Assembly: GCA_023459495.1 (NCBI GenBank)
Contig: JAEWTL010000127.1
Span: forward strand, 95,070-159,069
Direction: 5' to 3'
DNA length: 64,000 bases
Source: Bacillota bacterium
Lineage (GTDB): Bacteria; Bacillota; Clostridia; Christensenellales; SZUA-584
Numbering within the stretch: the first letter of the stretch is position 1; each line of letters starts with the position of its first letter. Below, in pieces: positions 1-8,498 of this stretch. A program made the translations under genes and the position numbers. Under the pieces are notes generated by a model. It searched no databases, was not told the origin of the DNA, and saw only the letters and a program-made list of their open reading frames with translations.

Positions 1-341
1 TCTTGACGACGTTCCTGCGTCAGCTCGGGCATCACGAGGCGGATTACCTTGCCATCGTTGCTCGGGTTGATACCAAGGTCGCTCTTTTGGATTGCCTTTT
101 CGACGGACCCCAGCGCCTTCTGGTCCCATACCGAGATCATCAGCACGCGCGGCTCCGGCGCGGAGATATTGCCAATCTGCGAGATAGGCGTAGGCGTACC
201 GTAATAATCGACGAGTATGCCGTCGAGCAGCTGCGGGTTCGCCCTGCCGGCGCGCACGTGGGTGAGCTCCTTTTTCAGCGCGGCAATCGTCTTGTCCATT
301 TTTTCTTTTGCGCTGTTCAGCGCTTCGTGTTGTACCTGCAT
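1..341 (-). CDS. frr: Ribosome recycling factor, N-terminal part (cut by window edge)
   Basis: Ribosome recycling factor works with EF-G to split the post-termination ribosome in the cytoplasm. The visible 113 codons start at an ATG ending at 341, preceded by a GGGAGG Shine-Dalgarno site. They contain the family signatures VRAGRANPQLLD and VDYYGTPTP, followed by NISAPEPR. The usual length is about 185 residues, so roughly 70 C-terminal residues lie beyond the left edge. It is the last visible gene of the rpsB-tsf-pyrH-frr operon, 27 bases after pyrH. Confidence 0.96.
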   Translation of the reverse strand, partial: MQVQHEALNSAKEKMDKTIAALKKELTHVRAGRANPQLLDGILVDYYGTPTPISQIGNISAPEPRVLMISVWDQKALGSVEKAIQKSDLGINPSNDGKVIRLVMPELTQERRQ

Positions 342-368
342 GATATACCTCCCGTCGTTTTTTATGGC

Positions 369-1109
369 TTAATTGGTCCCGCCAGCACGCGTGCCGTTGG
401 GAGCTGCGGATTGAATGAGAGTGCCGATCTTTTCTCCACACACCACCCGTTTAATGCCGTCCGGTGCGTCGAGCCCGAAGCAAGCGATGGGAATCTTGTT
501 GTCCATACACAGCGAAACGGCTGTGGTATCCATCACGCCGAGGCCCTGATTGATCACGTCGATATAGCTGATGAAATCGTATCTCTTGGCGTTCGGGTTC
601 AGCTTGGGGTCGCTGTCGTACACGCCGTCCACGTTCTTGGCCAGCAGAATCAGGTCTGCTTCGATCTCCGCCGCGCGCAGCGCCGCCGCTGTGTCGGTGG
701 AGAAGTACGGGTTGCCGGTGCCGCAGGCGAAGATTACCACACGGCCCTTCTCCAGATGCCGCATCGCCCGCAGGCGGATGTACGGCTCCGCGATGGAACG
801 CATTTCGATCGCGGTCATCACGCGGGTCTGCATGCCCTTGTTCTCCAGCGCGTCCCGCATGGCCAGCGCGTTAATCACAGTCGCCAGCATGCCCATGTGG
901 TCTGCCGTGGTGCGGTCCATACCCACGCCGCTGCGCCCGCGCCATATGTTGCCGCCGCCCACGATGATGCCGGTCTGCACACCCATGCGGGCCACTTCGA
1001 TAACCTGATCGGCCACCTTGCCCAGCACGTCGAAGTCGAATACCCCGCCGCTGCCTGCAAGCGCCTCACCGCTGATCTTGAGAATAATCCGTTTATACTT
1101 TGGCTCCAT
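369..1109 (-). CDS. pyrH: UMP kinase (uridylate kinase)
   Basis: PyrH phosphorylates UMP to UDP and belongs to the amino acid kinase fold; bacterial enzymes are hexamers regulated by GTP and UTP. The 246-residue product begins MEPKYKRIILKISGEAL and shows the nucleotide-binding GGGNIWRG loop and the DPKLNPNAKRYDFISY segment typical of the family. An upstream in-frame ATG exists, but the ATG at 1109 follows a purine-rich GGAAGGACGGAG site and matches the family start. It lies between tsf and frr, the standard arrangement in Firmicutes. Confidence 0.96.
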   Translation of the reverse strand: MEPKYKRIILKISGEALAGSGGVFDFDVLGKVADQVIEVARMGVQTGIIVGGGNIWRGRSGVGMDRTTADHMGMLATVINALAMRDALENKGMQTRVMTAIEMRSIAEPYIRLRAMRHLEKGRVVIFACGTGNPYFSTDTAAALRAAEIEADLILLAKNVDGVYDSDPKLNPNAKRYDFISYIDVINQGLGVMDTTAVSLCMDNKIPIACFGLDAPDGIKRVVCGEKIGTLIQSAAPNGTRAGGTN

Positions 1110-1194
1110 AGGCTCCGTCCTTCCTTCCCGCAATCCCTGCGCAGGCATCTTTGAAAAAGGGAGAGCGCGCTTGTCACTCTCCCGTAAGCCCTGC

Positions 1195-2121
1195 TTATTT
1201 GCCCATCTGATTTGCGACTTCTTCAGCGAAATTGTCTTCCCGCTTCTGGAGCCCCTCGCCCATCTCGTAACGGACGAAACGCTTGATCTCGATCTTTCCG
1301 CATAGCTCCGTGCCTTTTTCGGCAGTGAGCTTCTTGACCGATTTCTCCGGGTCCTTTACGAACGCCTGATCCACGAGGCAGAAGTCCTTGTAGTACTTCT
1401 GGATTCGGCCCTCGACCATCTTCTCGATGATCTTCTCCGGCTTGCCTTCGTTTACGGCCTGCACGCGCAGAATCTCTTTCTCCTGCTCCAGCACCTCTGC
1501 CGGCACCTCACTGGGTTCAAGGTACAGCGGGTTGGCCGCCGCGATCTGCATCGCCACATCGCGCACATAAGCCTTGAACGCCGGGTTTTCCACGATTGCC
1601 GCGTTATCACAGGCCACTTCGACCAGCACGCCGATCCTGCCGCCCATGTGAATGTAGCTCTCCACGAGGCCCGTGCCGGAAAGCGCAAAGCGCGCAAAGC
1701 GCCGCACGTCCAGCTTCTCGCCAATCTCTGCTACCTTCTCAGTAACGAGCGTGGCAACGGTTTTGCTGCCATCCTTCGCAAACGACTGGGCCAGCAGCGC
1801 GTCCACATCCGCGGGATCCTTCTCCCAGATGTGCTCCGCAACTTCAGCCACGAGGCTCTTAAATACGTCTGTCTTGGCCACGAAGTCGGTCTCGCAGTTC
1901 ACTTCCACCAGCGTGCCGCCGCCCGCTGTGAGGTAACTGTCTACGATGCCTTCCGCTGCAATACGCCCCGCTTTTTTGGCCGCCGAGGCAAGGCCCTTTT
2001 CTCTCAATATGACGATGGCCTTCTCCATGTCGCCGTCCGAATCGGTCAGCGCCTTTTTGCAGTCCATCATGCCCGCGCCGGTCTTCTCGCGCAGGATCTT
2101 TACATCACTCGCCGATATCAT
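1195..2121 (-). CDS. tsf: Translation elongation factor Ts
   Basis: EF-Ts is the nucleotide exchange factor that recycles EF-Tu from GDP to GTP form. The product (308 residues) starts MISASDVKILREKTGAGMMD, and the TDFV motif of the EF-Tu contact region is present (VNCETDFVAK). An in-frame GTG lies two codons upstream, but the AAGGAG site is spaced 9 bases from the ATG at 2121 and only 3 from the GTG, so the ATG is preferred. Located 23 bases downstream of rpsB in the same operon. Confidence 0.96.
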   Translation of the reverse strand: MISASDVKILREKTGAGMMDCKKALTDSDGDMEKAIVILREKGLASAAKKAGRIAAEGIVDSYLTAGGGTLVEVNCETDFVAKTDVFKSLVAEVAEHIWEKDPADVDALLAQSFAKDGSKTVATLVTEKVAEIGEKLDVRRFARFALSGTGLVESYIHMGGRIGVLVEVACDNAAIVENPAFKAYVRDVAMQIAAANPLYLEPSEVPAEVLEQEKEILRVQAVNEGKPEKIIEKMVEGRIQKYYKDFCLVDQAFVKDPEKSVKKLTAEKGTELCGKIEIKRFVRYEMGEGLQKREDNFAEEVANQMGK

Positions 2122-2144
2122 TAACACATTCTCCTTGTTATTTC

Positions 2145-2924
2145 TTACTCTTGCACTTCGTTGACCGTTTCGCCAAGGTCAAACGTCTCCTCTGCAACTT
2201 CCTGTGCAGCCACTTCCGGCACGCTGCCGTCAGTCAGCTGCTCGCCCTGCTTGGCTTCCAGCACCGCGTCGGCCATCTTGGAGGCCAACAGTTTGACGGC
2301 ACGGATGGCGTCGTCGTTGCCCGGGATGACGCAATCCACTTCGTCGGGATCGCAGTTGGTGTCCACGATGCCCACGATCGGAATGCCGAGGCTGCGCGCT
2401 TCAAGGATTGCGATGTGCTCCTTGCGCGGGTCTACTACGAACATCACGCCCGGCAGGTCGCGCATGTCGCGAATACCGCCCAGGTTTTTGTTCAGCTTTT
2501 CATACTCATGCTTTAACTTGATGACTTCCTTCTTGGGAAGCAGTGCAAATTCGCCGGTCTCCTCCATCTTCTCGATCTTCTCGAGACGACGGATACGACT
2601 GCGGATCGTCTTGAAGTTGGTGAGCATGCCGCCCAGCCAACGCTGGCTGACGAAATACATGCCGCAGCGCCGGGCTTCCTGTTCGATGGATTCCTGCGCC
2701 TGCTTCTTCGTGCCGACGAACAGCACGGTTTTGCCTTCCATCACCGCATCGCGCACAAAGAAATAAGCCTCTTCCACCTTTTTCACCGTCTTCTGCAGAT
2801 CGATGATGTAGATGCCGTTGCGCTCCGTGAAGATGTACTTCTTCATCTTGGGGTTCCAGCGTCTGGTCTGGTGCCCGAAATGGACGCCCGCTTCCAAAAG
2901 CTGCTTCATTGAAATGACTGCCAT
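2145..2924 (-). CDS. rpsB: 30S ribosomal protein S2
   Basis: S2 is a late-assembling protein of the small ribosomal subunit. The 259-residue product begins MAVISMKQLLEAGVHFGHQT and carries the family signatures RRWNPKMKKYIFTERNGIYI and the GTKKQAQ loop. The C-terminal 35 residues are acidic and variable. The start follows a strong GAGGAGG site. It is the first gene of rpsB-tsf-pyrH-frr and is preceded by a SigA-type promoter and a folded leader (separate entries). Confidence 0.97.
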   Translation of the reverse strand: MAVISMKQLLEAGVHFGHQTRRWNPKMKKYIFTERNGIYIIDLQKTVKKVEEAYFFVRDAVMEGKTVLFVGTKKQAQESIEQEARRCGMYFVSQRWLGGMLTNFKTIRSRIRRLEKIEKMEETGEFALLPKKEVIKLKHEYEKLNKNLGGIRDMRDLPGVMFVVDPRKEHIAILEARSLGIPIVGIVDTNCDPDEVDCVIPGNDDAIRAVKLLASKMADAVLEAKQGEQLTDGSVPEVAAQEVAEETFDLGETVNEVQE

Positions 2925-2965
2925 ATTTTCCTCCTCGTTTTTATCCTCCCGGCGCGTCGTCTTGA

Positions 2966-2996
2966 TGCGGAACCTGATTTCTCAGGCACGGCCGCA
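2966..2996 (-). promoter_or_regulatory. Structured rpsB mRNA leader (nested hairpins)
   Basis: In the roughly 95-base leader between the rpsB promoter and its start, two stems nest: an outer TGCGG/CCGCA pair (2966-2970 with 2992-2996) and an inner CCTGA/TCAGG pair (2973-2977 with 2982-2986) closed by a GAAA tetraloop on the transcribed strand. In other bacteria S2 represses its own mRNA through a leader structure. That this leader has the same job is inference from position and fold. Confidence 0.5.
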
Positions 2997-3027
2997 CAAA
3001 TCGGCACCGGTGTGACATACATTCAGG

Positions 3028-3057
3028 ATTATAGCACAGCGTTTTTTGAGAAGTCAA
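3028..3057 (-). promoter_or_regulatory. SigA-type promoter of the rpsB operon
   Basis: The minus strand reads TTGACT (3057-3052), an 18-base spacer, then TATAAT (3033-3028), with TG placed as an extended -10. Transcription would start near 3020, giving a leader of about 95 bases to rpsB. Confidence 0.8.
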
Positions 3058-3268
3058 CAATGTGTTGTGCCTTTTCAGGTCTTTTCTGTGCCGCACTCCG
3101 TCATATTTCTACCATATTAATATAGCACAACTGGGTAATTGATTCTATACGTTTCTGCGGGGCGAAGACGATCTTGCCGGTTTATTCACCTGTAACAAGG
3201 TTCATTCGTATTTCTTTGATACGTTTCGGCATACTGTTACTGAATCTCGTTCCCTCTGTACCGTCAGA
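3058..3268. other. Intergenic stretch upstream of the rpsB promoter
   Basis: About 210 bases between the rpsB promoter and the end of the flavin-reductase-like gene. It is AT-rich in the middle. I see no convincing coding frame, terminator or RNA fold in it. Confidence 0.4.
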
Positions 3269-3895
3269 TCAGTTCGTATCGCTTTCGATCACGTCGCGGA
3301 CGGTGCAGTATCGTTTTCCACTCAGGCGTCCCAGCGCATCCAATTTGGCGTAATCGACCTCCCGCCCTTCGATGAGCAGGCCATCTTCGAAATGCGCAAG
3401 CCGCACCCGGCCCAGTATGAGGTTGCCCGCGCATGCACCTTCGCCGACGCAGACAATCTGCTCCAGCGTGCATTCAAACGCAATCTTCGCTTCCTGTATC
3501 CGATATGGCTTCACCGTCTTAGAGGGCACCAAATGGACACCGCAAACTGCCAGCGCGTCGGTTCCGTACGGGATCGGTCTTGCGGTCGCTTCCATCTCGT
3601 GCAGCATCTCCACCGATACGATATGAATCACGAACTCGCCCACCTGCCTGATGTTGATGCTGGTGTCCTTCTCCGTGCCATCGGTACGATTCATCACCGA
3701 GAACGCGACGACCGGCGGCGCATACGATACGCCCGTAAAAAAGCTGAATGGCGCGAGATTTACCTGCCCCTCCGGATTGATCGAGGACACCCATGCAATC
3801 GGCCGGGGTATCATGCTGCCGGTCAACAGGTCGTGCGCATGCCTCGGCTCAAGCTGCGATAAATCCAGTTCCAAGCGTTTTACTCCTGCTTCCAT
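3269..3895 (-). CDS. Flavin reductase-like FMN-binding split-barrel protein
   Basis: The 208-residue product resembles flavin reductase-like (FMN-binding split barrel) proteins: TGSMIPRPIAWVSS near residue 25 followed by GQVNLAPFSFFTGVS and PPVVAFSV is the typical FMN-binding core. Such proteins bind FMN and reduce flavin or act as flavoprotein partners; the true substrate is not readable. No good Shine-Dalgarno site precedes the ATG at 3895, and a TATAAT-like box lies about 30 bases upstream. It is a single-gene unit with no obvious partner. Confidence 0.8.
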   Translation of the reverse strand: MEAGVKRLELDLSQLEPRHAHDLLTGSMIPRPIAWVSSINPEGQVNLAPFSFFTGVSYAPPVVAFSVMNRTDGTEKDTSINIRQVGEFVIHIVSVEMLHEMEATARPIPYGTDALAVCGVHLVPSKTVKPYRIQEAKIAFECTLEQIVCVGEGACAGNLILGRVRLAHFEDGLLIEGREVDYAKLDALGRLSGKRYCTVRDVIESDTN

Positions 3896-4048
3896 AGTAA
3901 ATGGCTATATGTTTTATACATTATTATATAACACATTTATTACTGAAGCTATACTTCCCAACACAATACCCCCATTTTTTGTCTGAGGCCGTCTTCAAGC
4001 AACGGTTAACCAACCTTTACGGCGTCATTCATCATTTTCTTCAGCACG

Positions 4049-5011
4049 CTATGCCTTATGGTACTCTGCTTTTCCCTTCGGCACAACAAATACCGTTTCG
4101 GGGTGTCCCGTGCGCAATGCAGTGCGAATATCCGGCAGCAGCGCATCCATCGCTGCAGCGGCATGAGTGGCGGTCTCCTCATCCACGCGCAGTTTTGCGC
4201 AGCTTTGCGTGCAGGCAAGGCGCAGCATGGCCTTCAGCCGGTTGTCGGGCAGATCCTTCAGTCGTCGGCCAAGGTATGCAGCGTCCTGCGCTGTCAGATA
4301 CTCATCCGGCTGCTTGCCGCACAGCACCGCGCCGACGCAGCAGCTCAGCATCAAATCGAACAGGTTGATTAGCAGGTCTTTCCCGCCGCGGTAGTATCCA
4401 TGCAGCAGGCGATCGGTGTATCCCGCCGCATGGCAGAAACGGTTTTGTATATCCACCCGGGATAGGTACGCCTCCATATACTCGATACCGTCGCGGGCCG
4501 GCACGCGGACCGGATAGTCGATGGAGCCAGGGTTTTCATGCGCGCCAAATTCCGCGTCATACGCGTCGAAGAACGCTTCCAGCCCGCTCCCTATTGTATC
4601 ATTGTAAGCAAGGTTGCACGTCACAACCCGCTTATTCCGCACCTCTGCCAGCAGCGCGCGTGTATGCTGCGCCGTTTCTTCCACACAGCCACGCCCTTTT
4701 TCATACAGCGACCGGACAGATGCAGCACAGACTTTTTCCGATGCCGCCTGTGCATCGTCCAGTCTTTTCAGCCCGTGCCCGACGCAGAACAGCGCGGAAG
4801 CCATCAGCCGCTGCGCTGTTTCCACGCGCACCGATGAACTTGCGCCGTGCGTATACCGCAGCGTCAACTCCCTGAGCAGCACCATGGTTTCCATGCCGAT
4901 GCGCTGTGCCTGCTCGTCCGGGATTATCCCCAGCCGCCGTCCTTCCCCCACGAGAGAGAGAAAGTAATTCCGGGGATCAACACGCATCGGCCGAATTGCC
5001 AGTTCATTCAT
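4049..5011 (-). CDS. Uncharacterised protein, DUF6179-like, coupled to upstream gene
   Basis: A 320-residue protein, mostly predicted helical, starting MNELAIRPMRVDPRNYFLSL. The start overlaps the upstream stop within ATGAATGA (8 bases) and has GGAGG 11 bases before it, so translation is very probably coupled. I recall a pair of Clostridial families named DUF6179 and DUF6323 that occur side by side, and this pair fits that memory; I could not check it. No catalytic motif, signal peptide or membrane segment is evident. Function unknown. Confidence 0.72.
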   Translation of the reverse strand: MNELAIRPMRVDPRNYFLSLVGEGRRLGIIPDEQAQRIGMETMVLLRELTLRYTHGASSSVRVETAQRLMASALFCVGHGLKRLDDAQAASEKVCAASVRSLYEKGRGCVEETAQHTRALLAEVRNKRVVTCNLAYNDTIGSGLEAFFDAYDAEFGAHENPGSIDYPVRVPARDGIEYMEAYLSRVDIQNRFCHAAGYTDRLLHGYYRGGKDLLINLFDLMLSCCVGAVLCGKQPDEYLTAQDAAYLGRRLKDLPDNRLKAMLRLACTQSCAKLRVDEETATHAAAAMDALLPDIRTALRTGHPETVFVVPKGKAEYHKA

Positions 5012-5480
5012 CCGATTCGTCCTCCTCATCCGGTGTTTCTCCGCTATCCTCCGGCTCGCGGCCATAACGGACGTTGCGTGCAGCGGCTTCCATGCAGCCC
5101 TCCACCATATCCAGCGAGCCGCGCCACTCATCGAAAAATTTGCGCATCAAAGCGAGGGCTTCCGCATCATCCACCTCGTCGAGCGCGTCGGTCTTGAAGC
5201 TGTAGAATATACGCGTCAGTTCGCCCAGCGCATCCGCATAATCGTCCCGAAGCATATACGGCGAATCGCAGAACGCGAGAACGAGCGCGCGCACCGCTTC
5301 CCCGCCGAATTCCACCCTCCCGGATCGCGCAAGCGCCTCGCTGCGTGTCTGCGCCAGCGCCTCAGCATCGGCCTGTGTCAGCGAAAGCCCATACCGTACC
5401 GTAATCTCGTTGCAGCGCAACACTTCCTGTGCTGCTGCTTTCTCTGGGAATCCCGCTAATATCAGCATCTTTCCGTCCAC
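5004..5480 (-). CDS. Uncharacterised acidic protein, DUF6323-like
   Basis: A 158-residue soluble protein with a strongly acidic C-terminus (EPEDSGETPDEEDESDE). It starts at a GTG at 5480 preceded by AAAGGGGTG about 5 bases away. It is the first gene of a two-gene unit with the 320-residue protein downstream and is read from a minus-strand promoter at 5590-5619. Tentatively the DUF6323 family; function unknown. Confidence 0.7.
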   Translation of the reverse strand: MDGKMLILAGFPEKAAAQEVLRCNEITVRYGLSLTQADAEALAQTRSEALARSGRVEFGGEAVRALVLAFCDSPYMLRDDYADALGELTRIFYSFKTDALDEVDDAEALALMRKFFDEWRGSLDMVEGCMEAAARNVRYGREPEDSGETPDEEDESDE

Positions 5481-5519
5481 AAGAGCACCCCTTTATGTTA
5501 AAAATTTGGTTTAAACCAC

Positions 5520-5548
5520 TTGACAGCGACCGCAAAATGTGTTATGAT
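5520..5548 (+). promoter_or_regulatory. Promoter for the first MFS gene
   Basis: TTGACA (5520-5525), a 17-base spacer, TATGAT (5543-5548). The transcript would start near 5555 and run through the dyad and the terminator-like hairpin described below before reaching the MFS gene at 5767. Confidence 0.72.
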
Positions 5549-5562
5549 AATTATGTAATTGA

Positions 5563-5600
5563 TGGTAAATATTTGCGGCATCATCCTCAAATATACCATA
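5563..5600. promoter_or_regulatory. Operator-like dyad between two facing promoters
   Basis: ATGGTAAATATTTG and CAAATATACCAT form an imperfect inverted repeat. The part GTAAATATTTG-CG-GCATCAT (5566-5585) recurs almost unchanged at 8227-8247 in front of the LacI-type regulator gene. It lies just downstream of the -10 of the minus-strand promoter at both places, as expected for a shared operator of that regulator. Confidence 0.55.
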
Positions 5601-5619
5601 CTGTAATGCCGTTCGTCAA
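5590..5619 (-). promoter_or_regulatory. Minus-strand promoter for the DUF6323/DUF6179-like pair
   Basis: TTGACG (5619-5614), 18-base spacer, ATGG-TATATT (-10 at 5595-5590). The same arrangement, with the same downstream sequence, drives the LacI-type gene at 8251-8280. This promoter faces the plus-strand promoter at 5520-5548, so the two initial transcripts would overlap by about 28 bases. Confidence 0.6.
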
Positions 5620-5629
5620 CGGTTTTTTT
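5609..5629 (+). terminator. Terminator-like hairpin in the leader of the first MFS gene
   Basis: CCGTT-CGTC-AACGG followed by seven T on the plus strand. It sits between the plus-strand promoter and the MFS gene, so it could attenuate that transcript. It also coincides with the -35 of the minus-strand promoter, so the hairpin could be partly coincidental. Confidence 0.45.
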
Positions 5630-5766
5630 ATTTGTGTATTGTTTCTTTGAAGCGCCAACAAGCGTTCAGAATCCAAGCCATATGCAGCCATTTGCTGGGC
5701 GGAAAATTTTGAACGACACGGGCACTGGATTGCCCTGCTGGCAGGAGATATTTGAAAGGTATACAC

Positions 5767-7068
5767 ATGGACGAGGCACGGAAAAAGACAGACAGATTTC
5801 ATATCCGAGAGCATTTCGACAGTACTTTTCATTCCCTGAGGAACAGAAACTTCCGATATTTCTGGACCGGGCAATGCGTATCGCAGATCGGCTCGGCCAT
5901 GCAGCGCACTGCTCAGTACTGGCTTATCTATACGCTCACTGACTCTCCATTAGCGGTGGGCATGCTGGGAGTATGCCAGTTCGTTCCCATTCTGCTGCTT
6001 TCACTGCCCGCCGGGGCGCTGATCGACCGCATTCCGAAACGCCCGCTCATCATCACCACGCAGGTTCTGTACATGGCGCAGGCCGCGTTGTTGACCCTGC
6101 TTACCTGGAGCGGCGTCACGCAATACTGGCATATCTTTGTGCTCAGCGCACTGCAGGGCGTTACGCAGAGCTTCGACATGCCTACCCGGCAGACGTTCCT
6201 TTATGAGCTGGTGGGCCCCGCGGACATCATGAACGCTGTCTCCCTGCATTCTACCGTCGTCAACCTGTCTAAGATTTTCGGTCCTGCGCTGGCCGGTCTG
6301 GTAATGCTGCAGCTTGGCATCCCGGTGTGCTTTTTGATCAACACGCTCAGCTTTATCGCAGTCATTGGGGGCCTGCTGATGATTCGGATGCCGAAAACCG
6401 CCACCCAGCGCACGCAAATCCACATCGGGCGGGAGATATTGGACGGGCTGCGTTTCATCCGCCGCCAGAATTCGTTGGTTGCGGTCGTTCTGATCTTCGG
6501 TATCGTCAGCACTTTTGCGCTGAATCACGAGGTAATCGCGCCGGTATTTGCCGATGATGTATTGGGTCAGGGGGCGAACGGCTACACCGGCCTGCTCACT
6601 GCTTTGGGCATCGGTTCGCTCATCGGCGCACTCTTTATGGCTACGCGCAGCCGTTCGGGGGTAAAGGGTCATCGGCTGATTCTAGGCGGCATTGCCACCG
6701 CGCTGCTCCAAATACTGACGATCTGCACGACCAGCTACCCAATCTCTTTAATACTGCTTGGATTAATCGGCTTTGCGAATCTGGTTTTTCTCAACACCGC
6801 CAACGTGCTGTTCCAGACCAACACGCCCGACGAATACCGTGCCCGCGTAATGAGCATCTATTCACTGTTGCTATTCGGTTCTACACCCGCAGGCAACTTC
6901 TTCGCCGGAGTAATTATGGACAATATACCGGGTGATTCGGGCTTCGTAGGCTGCGGCCTTCTTACCCTGCTCCTGCTGATCCCGGTGCTCATCATGCGGC
7001 GCACTGTCATCTCCGACTGGATGCGCGGCCATAAGGGACCTGCCGTGAACAAAATCGACCCGCCTTGA
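5767..7068 (+). CDS. MFS transporter, multidrug/siderophore exporter type
   Basis: A 433-residue major facilitator protein with 12 predicted membrane segments; the motif-A-like loop GALIDRIPKRPL lies between TM2 and TM3. The overall form (RNRNFRYFWTGQCVSQIGSAMQ near the N-terminus) resembles EntS/MFS_3 type exporters. Start chosen at ATG 5767, seven bases after AAAGG; a TTG five codons upstream is possible. Substrate not readable. It lies behind a promoter, an operator-like dyad and a hairpin, next to a LacI-type regulator gene. Confidence 0.88.
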   Translation: MDEARKKTDRFHIREHFDSTFHSLRNRNFRYFWTGQCVSQIGSAMQRTAQYWLIYTLTDSPLAVGMLGVCQFVPILLLSLPAGALIDRIPKRPLIITTQVLYMAQAALLTLLTWSGVTQYWHIFVLSALQGVTQSFDMPTRQTFLYELVGPADIMNAVSLHSTVVNLSKIFGPALAGLVMLQLGIPVCFLINTLSFIAVIGGLLMIRMPKTATQRTQIHIGREILDGLRFIRRQNSLVAVVLIFGIVSTFALNHEVIAPVFADDVLGQGANGYTGLLTALGIGSLIGALFMATRSRSGVKGHRLILGGIATALLQILTICTTSYPISLILLGLIGFANLVFLNTANVLFQTNTPDEYRARVMSIYSLLLFGSTPAGNFFAGVIMDNIPGDSGFVGCGLLTLLLLIPVLIMRRTVISDWMRGHKGPAVNKIDPP

Positions 7069-7124
7069 GTGCGGGGTATCCCGGCTCACAGGTGGATTTC
7101 TTCTGTGCTGGATATTACAAAAAA

Positions 7125-7144
7125 GCCTCTGATTTCTCAGAAGC
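7125..7144 (-). terminator. Rho-independent terminator of the LacI-type gene
   Basis: On the minus strand GCTTCTGA-GAAA-TCAGAGGC is followed by TTTTTT, 53 bases after the regulator stop codon. The next bases upstream (7151-7172) contain GCATCAT and TATACCAT, similar to parts of the shared promoter elements. Confidence 0.8.
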
Positions 7145-7196
7145 TTTAAGCGTTGGCATCATATTTTATACCATGACGGGTTTAGGTTTCACGTCG

Positions 7197-8201
7197 CTAT
7201 CTCTTTGACACGGAATCACGGAACACACTTTTTGCGTGCAGCACCGTTACCTTGGCATGGCCTTTGTTTTGCCCGTTCATCCTTTCCAGAATGATCTGGG
7301 CGGCGTACCGTCCAATCTCACCGATCGGCTGGGCAATGACGCTCAGGTGCGGTTTGATAACCTGTGCAAATGGCATATCGTCAAAGCCAAATACTGAAAT
7401 GGTATCCGGAACCGAAATTCCGCGTTCATTGATTGCCATCATCGCACCGACCGTGACGTCGTAGTTGGTGGTGAATACCGCGGTCATTTCCGGATTATTG
7501 TTCAGCAGACGCTTGCAGGCGCGGTATCCGCTTTCAATCGTGAAATCGGTATACTCGATCAAAGAATCTTTGACCTCTATCTTGTGCTTCTTAAGCATTG
7601 ATATATAGCCGGACAACCGGTCCATAGCCGTTGACACATCCCTGGGCCCTGCGATGACGCCGATCTCCCTGTGCCCGTGTTCAATGAGGCATGCCGTCGC
7701 GTCCTGCGCCGCACGCATGTTGTCAACCAACACGGCGTCGACGCGCCCAATGCAATCGGTGACCACGCGGTCGAGCAACACAACCGGGATCTCGTTTTCC
7801 AATGCATTGTACAGGTGGGAACCGTCCGCTCCGACCGGCATGTTGATGATGCCGTCCACCCGTTTTGACATCGAGAAGTTTACCAGCTCCGCTTCGCGCT
7901 CATGGTCGGACCGCGAGTCGCATATGATCGTGGCATACCCGTTTTTGCGCAGTTCATCGACAATGATCGGTATGGCGTGGGCAACATATACGTTCCCGAT
8001 ATCCGGTATGATGATCCCCACCGTGTTCGACTTGTTTGTCTTGAGTCCGCGCGCAAACTCATTGACAGTGAAGTTTAATTCCTTTATCGCTGCCTCTATC
8101 TTCTCGCGGTTTTCAGGCAGCACGTTGCCTCCGTTCAAGTATTTCGAAATCGTTGCGTAAGCCAGCCCTGTATGCTTAGCAACATCCTTAATCGTCGGCA
8201 T
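7197..8201 (-). CDS. LacI-family transcriptional regulator
   Basis: A 334-residue repressor with an N-terminal LacI helix-turn-helix (MPTIKDVAKHTGLAYATISKYLNG) and a hinge, then a periplasmic-binding-protein-like ligand domain (TVGIIIPDIGN... to FGFDDMPFAQ). The ligand is unknown. It lies between two MFS genes, and its promoter element is repeated in front of the 5004-5480 gene, which suggests autoregulation plus control of that unit and probably of the neighbouring transporters. Confidence 0.93.
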   Translation of the reverse strand: MPTIKDVAKHTGLAYATISKYLNGGNVLPENREKIEAAIKELNFTVNEFARGLKTNKSNTVGIIIPDIGNVYVAHAIPIIVDELRKNGYATIICDSRSDHEREAELVNFSMSKRVDGIINMPVGADGSHLYNALENEIPVVLLDRVVTDCIGRVDAVLVDNMRAAQDATACLIEHGHREIGVIAGPRDVSTAMDRLSGYISMLKKHKIEVKDSLIEYTDFTIESGYRACKRLLNNNPEMTAVFTTNYDVTVGAMMAINERGISVPDTISVFGFDDMPFAQVIKPHLSVIAQPIGEIGRYAAQIILERMNGQNKGHAKVTVLHAKSVFRDSVSKR

Positions 8202-8226
8202 AAAGCAATAACCCCATACAATTGTT

Positions 8227-8280
8227 GTAAATATTTGTGTGCATCATTTATATATACCATGCTTGAAAAGCTTCCGTCAA
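8227..8280 (-). promoter_or_regulatory. Promoter and operator-like sequence of the LacI-type gene
   Basis: Minus strand: TTGACG (8280-8275), 18-base spacer, ATGG-TATATA (-10 at 8256-8251). Downstream of it lies the block GTAAATATTTG-TGT-GCATCAT (plus-strand reading, 8227-8247), matching 5566-5585. A further related half-site, GTATATTTACCAT, occurs in the plus-strand leader of the second MFS gene near 8333-8351. Confidence 0.6.
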
Positions 8281-8498
8281 CGGTTTTTATTTTGCATTCA
8301 TAGTACTTTCATGCTAATTCGCAAGCTTCCATGCTGTATATTTACCATACTCGCACATCTCCTACTTGTTGCGGTAACGGTTATATCTTTATCGTTTGAT
8401 CTTTTTCTAACGTTTAATTTCTGTTTCATCAAAATTTATCTGGACATTGTTAGAACTTCGTGATATTTTATATTCGAAATTAGTCAAAGGAGTATCGC

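Noticed and set aside
8239..8463. A 74-codon plus-strand frame in the leader of the second MFS gene
   Set aside because: No ribosome site, and the AT-rich hydrophobic product comes from the regulatory region.
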